A stretch of DNA of 16,324 nucleotides from assembly GCA_011065005.1 (NCBI GenBank), contig JAAKFP010000012.1, positions 1-16,324 of the forward strand, in the 5' to 3' direction. Position numbers and translations under genes: made by a program. The notes under the pieces were generated by a model, which saw nothing but the letters and a program-made list of their open reading frames with translations, was not told the origin of the DNA and made no database searches. Shown here piece by piece: positions 1-7,237 of this stretch (positions within the stretch are counted from its first letter, which is position 1; each line of letters begins with the position of its first letter). The DNA is from Chlamydiota bacterium (lineage in GTDB: Bacteria; Chlamydiota; Chlamydiia; Chlamydiales; Waddliaceae).

Positions 1-92
1 CATGGGCTACCATCTGACGCTCTTCGAGCTATTGAAACTCGCCTCTCTTCTATACACATCGCAGATAAAAAGTTGGCATCGTATCCGTGTGT
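1..92. other. Left-edge sequence with no assignable gene
   Basis: This short edge segment has no supported gene. One plus-strand frame is open from base 1 to a TAG at 118-120, giving about 39 residues whose last part is encoded by the adjacent repeat. Another frame could start at the ATG at base 2 and also stops inside the repeat. Either could be the 3' end of a gene cut by the window edge, but nothing in the residues is recognisable and open frames this short occur by chance. Confidence 0.2.
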
Positions 93-210
93 GTTCCCGT
101 TAGGGGACAAAGCGAGCTAGCCCCGTCCGAGTGCGAGGGAGCTTGCGACCGAGACACGTAGGGCGGGGTTTAAGATCGATAGGATTACCCGTCCCGTCAG
201 GGGCGGCAGA
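93..210 (+). repeat. 118-bp structured intergenic repeat, copy A
   Basis: This is a GC-rich repeat, nearly identical over its full length to copy B at 6533-6650 (constant offset of 6440) and to the reverse complement of copy C at 6726-6845. It begins with TCCCGTTAGGGG (95-106) and ends with TCCCGTCAGGGG (192-203), two near-identical motifs that can each form a small CCC/GGG hairpin. The core includes AGCGAGCTAG, CCCCGTCC and GGGCGGGG. It lies about 20 bp beyond the stop codon of the 173-aa gene, so it may act as that operon's 3' structured end. No coding potential or transposase was seen. Confidence 0.85.
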
Positions 211-231
211 GGTCGCAGAATGCCCTTCCGC

Positions 232-753
232 CTACTGCCCCCCTTCCTCCCGCACAATCCTTAACGCTTCGGAGTAGGATTCTCTGTATTCATTACAAAA
301 CTGATCTTTTTCACGATCAAATTGAGCATAGATGATGTCTCCTTTTATTAAAGTAACATAAGCAACATAAGGTTGCGCTACATAGTTGTCTTTGCTTGCG
401 TCCTCAAAAGCAATTCCAAAGTCAAGATTGTCTTCAGTAAATGGAAAATTTGACAATTTTGGTCTTATCATCTCATCTGAATTAATCATATTAAGAAGAC
501 CTTGCGTACTTCTGACAAATAAGATTCTTGCTTGTTCAATATCTAACTTTTTATACCCAACATAATCCAAAGTAAACCCATGAATGGAGTCTGGAAAGGA
601 ACCACCTGACCCAGCGAGCATTAACTTATTTTCCCTCTTCATAAAAACAGAATGCTTTTGGATGATAGAATGCATTCTAGTCTCATCTTTACTCATCGCA
701 GAACAACACGCACACATCAAAAATGTGGGCAATAAAAAAAACAGGCTTCTCAT
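232..753 (-). CDS. Small lipoprotein-like protein coupled to the RHS gene (candidate immunity or accessory protein)
   Basis: This 173-aa protein is not assignable to a named family. The N-terminus has a short basic start, a hydrophobic stretch (residues 4-13) and a cysteine cluster at 14, 16 and 17 with a loose lipobox (MCAC). It is probably exported and perhaps lipid-modified. The rest is soluble, with a mix of aromatic and acidic residues. The ATG overlaps the upstream RHS stop as TAATG, and a GGAG lies 10 nt before it (plus-strand CTCC at 764-767), so its translation is probably coupled to the RHS gene. A small gene in this position fits the usual place of an immunity gene in polymorphic toxin loci, and an exported lipoprotein would suit a toxin acting in the periplasm or on membranes. 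This role is inferred from context only. It could instead be a secretion helper or a chlamydial protein of unrelated function. Confidence 0.85.
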   Translation of the reverse strand: MRSLFFLLPTFLMCACCSAMSKDETRMHSIIQKHSVFMKRENKLMLAGSGGSFPDSIHGFTLDYVGYKKLDIEQARILFVRSTQGLLNMINSDEMIRPKLSNFPFTEDNLDFGIAFEDASKDNYVAQPYVAYVTLIKGDIIYAQFDREKDQFCNEYRESYSEALRIVREEGGQ

Positions 754-3700
754 TAATTCACTACTCCATAATTCTGTATAAATTTATATCCTAAGCGATT
801 AAGTTCTCTCTTATAATTATCGCTCGACAATATTTGGTGATCAATGAAGGGATAGGTCTTAGATGGAAGAAAGTGAATATTACTATTCTTACTAAAAATC
901 CCTTTTATCATACTTATGGGATTTGCGATGAAAGGAACAGCGTCTCGGCTGTTCACATAATTTGCCGCCCCTCCAAGACCTTTTGAATCAATCAAACTAG
1001 CAGAACCGAAAGTAGTAACATGCAGCATCTTTTTTTCCTCGGGAGATAATTGTTGCAATGCTCGATCCAAAACCAGCCCTCCCTGGCTATGGGCATAGAT
1101 ATTCACCCGACCATCGCTGTCTACACCTCCTACAGCGTCGATTCTCTCACGAATATGATCAGCAAGCTTATCCGCTGAACGGGTCGGAATGCCGAGTATT
1201 TGCGCTGCACACTCTAAAATGTCGGAAATAAACCCGTGGGTCGCATTGAAAGTGAAGTGTATGTTTGTTCCTCCATGCGTATCGGAGCAATACCTTGCAA
1301 ATGCAAAGGCGTCAGATAGGGAAGCGAGTATGCCGTTCACAGACATATTCGATACTTTATTCGTTGCTTCGTCCCTACCCAAGTGATAATTATCAGAATG
1401 CTGAGCGTGGCTGGTTGGATGAAAATGGCTTAAAGTTCTTCTGGAGAAAAGGTGCCCCGCCAAGGAAACCACATCGCGAACGATAGGAATAGGAATGCAA
1501 TGATCTCCGATCCCTTGCAAGATTCTTCCAAAGGCATAGGTCGTCCGACAAAGAATGGAATGACGGCGCTGTGAAGAGGATTGCGCAAATAAACCCCAAA
1601 GGTCGATATGTGTTAATGGATTATTCATAACAAAAGCGTAAAGGTTGGGTCCGCCATCAAAACCTGCCGGATCGGGAGTCAGCCATCTCCCAAGGACAGG
1701 AATATAATACCTTCTACCAAAAAACACAAACCCTGTCTCCTGATCCACCCGCTTGCTGGAAAAACGCCACGGATTTATCGATGTTTTTATCTGCCGATTG
1801 AAAGAGTTGAAAATCGTCTCCTCGCCAAAAGCGGTATACCGATAGGACTCACAAACCTTTCCCTGCCGATCAAGCAAAGCTGTGACATTACCGCCATGAT
1901 CATGAACGGGAATATACACCTCTCCATGAAACTCGCACGCTGCTGCCGCGCCAATCTCCGCACCTTTCCCTGTGCCAAGCACGCGAAGCTCGACAATATG
2001 CCCCTCGGCATCGCAAATTCCAACCTCGTTGTCCCCTTGAAAAAGAAAGTTGTCACACTTTTCCATTTTCCAACCATCACCCTGACGATGGTAGGAGGCT
2101 TTGGTCAACCGGCGGTTTAACTCGTCATAGGTATAGCCTATTTTGGTGTCACCATTAACGACGGTTTTCAGACGATCGAGAGCGTCGTATTCAAATCGAA
2201 TGGCGTCATCGATTCCAACCATGTTGCCGTTGGCATCGTAATGATACCTTGTAGATCCATCAAAGACACATTGATTCAACCCGTTCAACTGTTGCGGGGT
2301 GCCATCCTTGCTGGTGCGGTTGTATAGCGAGTCATGGAGATAAGAATGTTCTATATCCCCTGTCTCTTTCGTGAGCTGATAGAGGTCATCATATTCATAT
2401 TGAGACCGCGACACACGAGACCCTTCTTGAATTGTTCTGCTTGTCAAATTCCCCACTTTGTCATAGGCATCCACCTCCTCTTTCCATCCGGGGGCACAAA
2501 TTTCCTTGACCCGGCCCAACAGATCGTACTGGAAACTAAAAAGACCGGCCTCTGTCTCCATCTCCAAAACATTTCCGGAAAGATCATATTGTGTATAGGC
2601 GTGCTGATACGTAAGCCCATCATGACTGTGCCGGCGGATCTCTCTAAGCCGACAAGGGTCATAGCTATATTCTACATGGGATTCATCCGGAAGGGTAACG
2701 AGAACAGGCCGCCCTTTTCGGTCGTAGGCATAACACATAGCGCATCCATTCCCCAACTCCTCTTCGACCAGTCGTTGATTCCCATCATAACGTTTCCTTG
2801 TCACACGATTGTTGACAGGGTCGGCAATCTCAATGGGGTTGTCATTTTTGTCATAGGTGTAAACGTAATGGACTGTGTTATCAGAAGAAAAGAAAGACTG
2901 AAGCCTACCCAAGGCGTCATAAAGGTAATGAATTTCAACACCGTCAGGTTTTACAGTGGTTTCCTTTTGTCCGAAGGAATTGTAGCAATAAACCGTCACT
3001 TTTTGTTCGGAAGAATTTGCGCTTTCAATTCTCTTCACCTCCCGATTCAGAGCATCATAATCAAAGAGGTTGACCACTTCTCTCTTTTGCTTCCCTGCTT
3101 CAATAACACAATCGACTGTGCGGACAACATTTCCGGAAGGATCGTAATAAATTTTTTGCATTTGGGTAATGGTACCCAAAGGATTTTTCCGTATGACAGA
3201 AGCAGTCTTACCGTGGGAGTCACAAATCTTGACAGTAACATTTCCTTGGCCGTCAATCATCTCCACATAGGGCACAACTTGATTGTAGTCATTTCGTCGA
3301 TCGTAAAAAATATGGGTAAGTGTTTGCACTCCCAAGGGATCTGTTATCTGAATGGGCAGCTTATGGGAATTGTAGACCGTAGTCGTTACGGCTATACCCG
3401 AATCCAAGTAGTTGATGACTTCCGTTCTATTCCCCTCAGCATCATAAGAATATTTTTGTCGTTGTAAGATTTTCCCGGATGAGTCTTCAATTCTTTCTTC
3501 AACGACTCTGCCAAGGAGATCAAACTCTTGCACCGTTAAGGCGTACTCCGTTTCGGAGCAATACTCATACGTCTTACAACACCTTCCAAGGGAATCATAT
3601 TCGTATGTCGTACAATGATCTCCTTTCTCTTGACTCGCAACTCTTCCGGCAGAATCATAGGAATAACTCGTAACATTTCCTTCTCCATCAATTTCCTGGA

Positions 3701-6284
3701 GCAGATGAAAAACATTATAGATCCATTGTTCGGCACTGAGGGTCTTTCCTTCGGGAGATATGCGCTCTTTTTTGATGAGGCGCTTCTGGTAGTCATAAGT
3801 ACAGCGGGTGAGCAGTCCGTTACGTCCCACAGATTCTGTTAACTCTCCATCCATTCTATATGTGAACGTTTCTTTTGTTCCATCGGGATATTCGATCAGA
3901 CACGGCTTGTTTCGAATGTTGTATTTTGTTTTAGCGACAAACCCCCTAGGGTCTGTTTGAGACGTGACATTTCCCATCAGGTCATATGTATTTAATATGG
4001 TCAGTGACTCTAGATTTCCTTTGTCATCAGCAACTTGAGGTTTGATAATGGATGTTTGACGGCCGAACTCATCATAAAGGCATTTCGTTTCATTTCCATA
4101 GATGTCCGTTGTCGCCACACGATTGCTCAAATAGTCATATTGATGCGTAGTTGTCAGAATGGTTCCGTCGGTAAAAATCTCCTTTCCGCAAATTAATCTG
4201 TTGGAGAAATCGTAGGTGAACTCCTTATGCACATCTGCTCCCGGACCTTGCTCGTAGACGATATTCCCGTTGTCATCATAACGTCGAGTCACTTGATTGC
4301 CCAAAAGGTCAGTCTCTTTTGTGACATTCCCCATGGGATCGTACTCCCAACTCTTGGAGCCGACATACTCGTTATTGGCATCGTAGAGCTGTTCCTGAAG
4401 AAGCCAGCCCTCTTTGGAATAGGTGTTGTGAACACGTTTGAGCTGCACTTCCTGCTTTGAGGCTAGGTCCAAACATTTCTCGGTGACCACTTCAGGAAGA
4501 CCAATGGGATAGGTTTCCGTGGGCTGAATTTCTTTAATATGCCTTTCGGTAACGCCAAACAAATCATTTTTATCGTCGCTTTTTCCATCATCGGTAATTT
4601 CTCTAATGCAAACACCATTCACATCATATTCAAAGAACTCTCGTATTTGTATCGCACTTTCACCCCAAGTGAACTTGCTGGCAAGGAGATCCTTTCCATG
4701 AATGTAGGAAAAGGTAATTGTTCTCGAACCATCCGATTCCTCAACCATCAAGTTCTGTTTATTATAAACGAAATCCTTTGTGTAAACTTCACAACCATTC
4801 GCCTCCGGGGAACCGCTCTTCTCTACTACAGGAGAGGCTGTATTCCATCCCGATAAATTCCCAAAAAGCTGCTCTTGGATGATATTTCCTTTAACGTCGT
4901 ATTGATAGTGGAGGAGAAATTGCCCGGTGCCATCTCCCGATTGCAGGAAGCGTGATGTTAGATTCGTCTGATTAGGGGTGTCATCGCCCGCCCAGAAGAG
5001 CCTTTCCACGCTATAAAGAGAGTCGTCGTCAAGATACTTCTCTACCGACTCTAGCCGATATTGATCGGAAAAACGAAAAATGGTCTTATGGTTCAGAGCA
5101 TCTCGCACCTCTGTTGCCCCTCCAAGGGCAATCTTCCTTCCTCTTTTTTTCTTTTCCGTTCTCAGATCATAAAAGAAACGATGGGTAATGATCGGCTCGG
5201 AGTCTACACCGACAGGAGCTTTAAGCATCATCACTCTCTTATATTTTGGCTCATTGGTGGATTTGACTTTTACATCGATGCCGCCAACATCATTGTGATT
5301 TTCGTCATAGTAGTAGATCTTTAAAAACCGTTGATCCGGTCTATCTTTGCGGATAATACGGTGTGTATGATCTTCATAAGCATACTTTTCATCCGGAGCA
5401 TTCGGACGGACAACACTTGTAAGATAATAACCTTTCCCACCAAAGTTTGCGTGCTTCTTTCTGTCAAAACGATAAACAACTTTTCTCCCATCACTTGCCA
5501 CAAGGTCAACCTTAGGATGGTTTTCGTGTTCCCCGTGTGTGTGATATGTAAAATTCACATCGGAAAAAAGAACACCTTCACTATTTTTGCTTTGGATGCC
5601 CGAGATAAACCGGTCTGAATTGAATTCGAAATTGGTGTAATGACCACGTGTTGATACATCGTACTTTGCATAAAAAATTTCACCATCGTCTTTATCCTTG
5701 AATACACGTTTAGATCCGTCCGGCATCTGTACGGAGCACTTCTTTTTTAGGTAATTATAAGTTATAGTCAAATTCCTCAAGTTTGTTCGAGCGCTGATCA
5801 TCCCGGAACTGTTGTTTGTTATCCCTCGACTCAATGACTCCTGCTTGATTTTGAGCGTCGAAGACTCATCCCTACTAGAGGCTCTTCTGCCACGACAGCA
5901 TCTGAAAGCGCCAAACCTATCATAAAAATCTAGCTCGTGATGTCTGTCCGAGTGATGACAGTACATCTTCCCTTCATGGTTCAATTTCCATCCATGGTAC
6001 ATGAACCCTTTTCCGGGGTCTGAACTCACATAAGAACGCTCAATAACAAGAGCTTCAGGACCCACCAATGCCAGGTCCATCTGCGTATCGCAATAATCCC
6101 CTGCGATCACGCTGACACAATTATTAACAACCCCAGACGGTTCTCCATCAAGGTGAGCAACGGGTTTCATCAGCTCTATATCTGGCGAACCCGTTTCCCC
6201 CTTAGGGATTGCAGGGGATTCGTCACTTTCGGCGAAGATGGGGAAAGTGGATAGAAGACAAAAGAGATAAAATGTTCGGAGCAT
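753..6284 (-). CDS. Secreted RHS/YD-repeat protein with C-terminal DUF687-like serine-hydrolase domain
   Basis: This 1843-aa protein has a Sec signal peptide (about residues 1-18, ending IFA). A conserved N-terminal block with GVVNNCVSVIAGDY lies at about 51-64. YD repeats (YDxxGN/YDxxGR) run from about 460 to 1460. The RHS-associated core (about 1465-1566) contains GRWLTPDPAGF and ends in DLWGLF. RHS proteins generally form a hollow shell that encloses and self-cleaves a variable C-terminal payload. Here the 277-residue tail (1567-1843) carries NATHGF and AHSQGG, with a plausible triad of Ser1733, Asp1781 (SRDAVPF) and His1816 (FIDHQ). That pattern is of the alpha/beta-hydrolase or lipase kind and, from memory, matches chlamydial DUF687 (PF05095). 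The expected DPxG cleavage motif reads DLWG. An AAAGG sequence precedes the ATG, and the stop overlaps the next gene. The RHS identity is certain; the hydrolase activity is inferred. Confidence 0.96.
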   Translation of the reverse strand: MLRTFYLFCLLSTFPIFAESDESPAIPKGETGSPDIELMKPVAHLDGEPSGVVNNCVSVIAGDYCDTQMDLALVGPEALVIERSYVSSDPGKGFMYHGWKLNHEGKMYCHHSDRHHELDFYDRFGAFRCCRGRRASSRDESSTLKIKQESLSRGITNNSSGMISARTNLRNLTITYNYLKKKCSVQMPDGSKRVFKDKDDGEIFYAKYDVSTRGHYTNFEFNSDRFISGIQSKNSEGVLFSDVNFTYHTHGEHENHPKVDLVASDGRKVVYRFDRKKHANFGGKGYYLTSVVRPNAPDEKYAYEDHTHRIIRKDRPDQRFLKIYYYDENHNDVGGIDVKVKSTNEPKYKRVMMLKAPVGVDSEPIITHRFFYDLRTEKKKRGRKIALGGATEVRDALNHKTIFRFSDQYRLESVEKYLDDDSLYSVERLFWAGDDTPNQTNLTSRFLQSGDGTGQFLLHYQYDVKGNIIQEQLFGNLSGWNTASPVVEKSGSPEANGCEVYTKDFVYNKQNLMVEESDGSRTITFSYIHGKDLLASKFTWGESAIQIREFFEYDVNGVCIREITDDGKSDDKNDLFGVTERHIKEIQPTETYPIGLPEVVTEKCLDLASKQEVQLKRVHNTYSKEGWLLQEQLYDANNEYVGSKSWEYDPMGNVTKETDLLGNQVTRRYDDNGNIVYEQGPGADVHKEFTYDFSNRLICGKEIFTDGTILTTTHQYDYLSNRVATTDIYGNETKCLYDEFGRQTSIIKPQVADDKGNLESLTILNTYDLMGNVTSQTDPRGFVAKTKYNIRNKPCLIEYPDGTKETFTYRMDGELTESVGRNGLLTRCTYDYQKRLIKKERISPEGKTLSAEQWIYNVFHLLQEIDGEGNVTSYSYDSAGRVASQEKGDHCTTYEYDSLGRCCKTYEYCSETEYALTVQEFDLLGRVVEERIEDSSGKILQRQKYSYDAEGNRTEVINYLDSGIAVTTTVYNSHKLPIQITDPLGVQTLTHIFYDRRNDYNQVVPYVEMIDGQGNVTVKICDSHGKTASVIRKNPLGTITQMQKIYYDPSGNVVRTVDCVIEAGKQKREVVNLFDYDALNREVKRIESANSSEQKVTVYCYNSFGQKETTVKPDGVEIHYLYDALGRLQSFFSSDNTVHYVYTYDKNDNPIEIADPVNNRVTRKRYDGNQRLVEEELGNGCAMCYAYDRKGRPVLVTLPDESHVEYSYDPCRLREIRRHSHDGLTYQHAYTQYDLSGNVLEMETEAGLFSFQYDLLGRVKEICAPGWKEEVDAYDKVGNLTSRTIQEGSRVSRSQYEYDDLYQLTKETGDIEHSYLHDSLYNRTSKDGTPQQLNGLNQCVFDGSTRYHYDANGNMVGIDDAIRFEYDALDRLKTVVNGDTKIGYTYDELNRRLTKASYHRQGDGWKMEKCDNFLFQGDNEVGICDAEGHIVELRVLGTGKGAEIGAAAACEFHGEVYIPVHDHGGNVTALLDRQGKVCESYRYTAFGEETIFNSFNRQIKTSINPWRFSSKRVDQETGFVFFGRRYYIPVLGRWLTPDPAGFDGGPNLYAFVMNNPLTHIDLWGLFAQSSSQRRHSILCRTTYAFGRILQGIGDHCIPIPIVRDVVSLAGHLFSRRTLSHFHPTSHAQHSDNYHLGRDEATNKVSNMSVNGILASLSDAFAFARYCSDTHGGTNIHFTFNATHGFISDILECAAQILGIPTRSADKLADHIRERIDAVGGVDSDGRVNIYAHSQGGLVLDRALQQLSPEEKKMLHVTTFGSASLIDSKGLGGAANYVNSRDAVPFIANPISMIKGIFSKNSNIHFLPSKTYPFIDHQILSSDNYKRELNRLGYKFIQNYGVVN

Positions 6285-6323
6285 TTTCAGGAACCTTTTT
6301 CTGTTATGTTTTATTAGTCACAA

Positions 6324-6352
6324 GCTATAAAATATTTTATTTTTGAGCACAA
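6324..6352 (-). promoter_or_regulatory. Candidate promoter of the RHS-lipoprotein operon
   Basis: On the minus strand, TTGTGC (plus 6347-6352) and TATAGC (plus 6324-6329) are separated by 17 bp. This resembles a sigma70-type promoter such as chlamydial sigma66 would use. The predicted start lies about 35 nt upstream of the ATG in an AT-rich stretch. The -10 match is only moderate. Confidence 0.4.
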
Positions 6353-6369
6353 ATAAAAACATCATCACA

Positions 6370-6382
6370 CTAGAGGCTCTAG
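6370..6382. promoter_or_regulatory. 13-bp palindrome upstream of the RHS promoter
   Basis: CTAGAGGCTCTAG is a perfect inverted repeat around a central G, located 18 bp upstream of the candidate -35 box. It could be a regulator binding site, but no second copy was seen and chance is possible. Confidence 0.2.
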
Positions 6383-6532
6383 ACTCGTAAGCGTTCAGCC
6401 CCCTGCTTAATAACCGCGAAGATAGCATACGCATCAACCTAAGCACATACACTTGCCTTTAACGTAATCGCGATAATGATGTTTGAACTTGGTATTTGAT
6501 TCAATAAAATACTTGAGCTGTGGGCTTTAAGG

Positions 6533-6650
6533 GTTCCCGTTAGGGGACCAAGCGAGCTAGCCCCGTCCTAGTGCGAGGGAGCTTGCGACCGAGACACGTA
6601 GGGCGGGGTTTTGGATCGATATGATATCCCGTCCCGGCAGGGGCGGCAGA
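6533..6650 (+). repeat. 118-bp structured intergenic repeat, copy B
   Basis: This copy has the same orientation as copy A, and the core from TCCCGTTAGGGG to GGGCGGGGTT is nearly unchanged. Differences from A are few: ggacc instead of ggaca, gtcctag instead of gtccgag, and a short variable stretch before the terminal CCCGTCCC. Together with A it brackets the complete RHS operon. With copy C it forms a large inverted repeat. Confidence 0.85.
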
Positions 6651-6725
6651 TTTATGAAGAGAGGAGATTTGGTATTCCGTCATTATAGATATAACGAGTT
6701 ATTTTGTAGGGTCAATTTATTGTTC

Positions 6726-6845
6726 CTGCCGCCCCTGCCGGGACGGGATTTTATGCTGACCTAAAACCCCGCCCAACGTGTCTCGGTCGCAAGCTCCCTC
6801 GCACTCGGACGGGGCTATCTCGCTTGGTCCCCTAACGGGAACCCT
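6726..6845 (-). repeat. 118-bp structured intergenic repeat, copy C (inverted)
   Basis: The reverse complement matches copy B from GGGTTCCCGTTAGGGG through CCCGTCCCGGCAGGGG. It is separated from copy B by about 75 bp of AT-rich sequence (6651-6725). It carries an A in the GCGAGCT segment, which becomes GCGAGAT. If transcribed, B and C would pair into a very long hairpin. Confidence 0.85.
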
Positions 6846-6861
6846 TACTGCATCCAAAATA

Positions 6862-6892
6862 CCTAGGGCAAGTCCAAAGGACAAGCCCTAGG
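6862..6892. other. 31-nt hairpin with symmetric internal loop
   Basis: CCTAGGGC (6862-6869) pairs perfectly with GCCCTAGG (6885-6892). Inside, GTCC (6872-6875) pairs with GGAC (6879-6882) around an AAA loop, and AA faces AA as an internal loop. No T-run follows, so it is not a classical terminator. It sits 17 bp beyond repeat copy C. It could be part of a small RNA or a protein-binding hairpin; its function is unknown. Confidence 0.55.
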
Positions 6893-7071
6893 ATCGAATG
6901 CCCCAAACGTATTAAGCCCGGAGAGCGGGATTTAGTTTTTTATAGATGCCTAATTCTAAATGCTATATGTTAGGTTGTTGGGGAACCCTTAAGGTGAGTC
7001 AGAGGTGGCTTGTTGACTTTTTAGCCCCATAATTCAACAGATCACCCCTTTCAATAAATTTCGGTGATATT

Positions 7072-7237
7072 ATCCTAAAAAACGCAGTTGAAAACGATCT
7101 CTAAACACAATCTTTTGGCCCACAACCGCTTACAATGTAGGGCCCCTTCACCGTATGGGAATGTGACCCTCCATTGTAAGCGGTTATGAACCAAAATCTT
7201 GCACTTATAGATCATTTTCAACTGCGTTTTCTAGGAT
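7072..7237. repeat. 166-bp palindromic MITE-like element, copy 1
   Basis: The element is one long imperfect palindrome centred at about 7154. The outer arms (7072-7100 and 7209-7237) share AAAACGCAGTTGAAAA followed by YGATCT. The inner arms (7121-7142 and 7167-7188) share AACCGCTTACAATG and match at 20 of 22 positions. A second copy lies inverted at the right edge of the window from 16198. Size, terminal inverted repeats and absence of coding sequence fit a miniature inverted-repeat element; no clear target duplication was seen. Its last base is the first of the trinucleotide forming the F-box gene's stop codon, so it may act as that gene's transcription terminator. Confidence 0.8.

Larger units (their letters stand above)
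6285..7236. other. Long gene-free region rich in repeats and hairpins
   Basis: No supportable gene lies in these 952 bases. In order they hold the RHS promoter, a 13-bp palindrome, about 150 bp in which nothing is recognised (6383-6532), repeat copies B and C in inverted arrangement, a 31-nt hairpin, a weak terminator-like element and the 166-bp palindrome. The weak element is a CCCG stem (6917-6920) pairing with CGGG (6926-6929), followed by ATTTAGTTTTTT to about 6941. It reads as a plus-strand terminator, but no plus-strand gene precedes it. The string GGGAACCCTTA seen at the outer edge of copy C recurs near 6981 and could be a leftover repeat end. Confidence 0.6.

Noticed and set aside
93..210. 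Repeat copies considered as CRISPR repeats
   Set aside because: There are only three copies, of about 118 bp, in mixed orientation and far apart, with no regular spacers and no cas genes.
2334..3467. 377-codon open frame on the plus strand
   Set aside because: It lies entirely antisense to the RHS coding region, has no recognisable domain, and reflects the codon pattern of the repetitive YD repeats on the opposite strand.
6531..7237. Gene-free region considered as a tRNA, tmRNA or rRNA locus
   Set aside because: No cloverleaf, T-loop GTTCRANNC in a proper stem context, CCA-adjacent acceptor stem or rRNA core motif was seen; the structure present is accounted for by hairpins and repeats.
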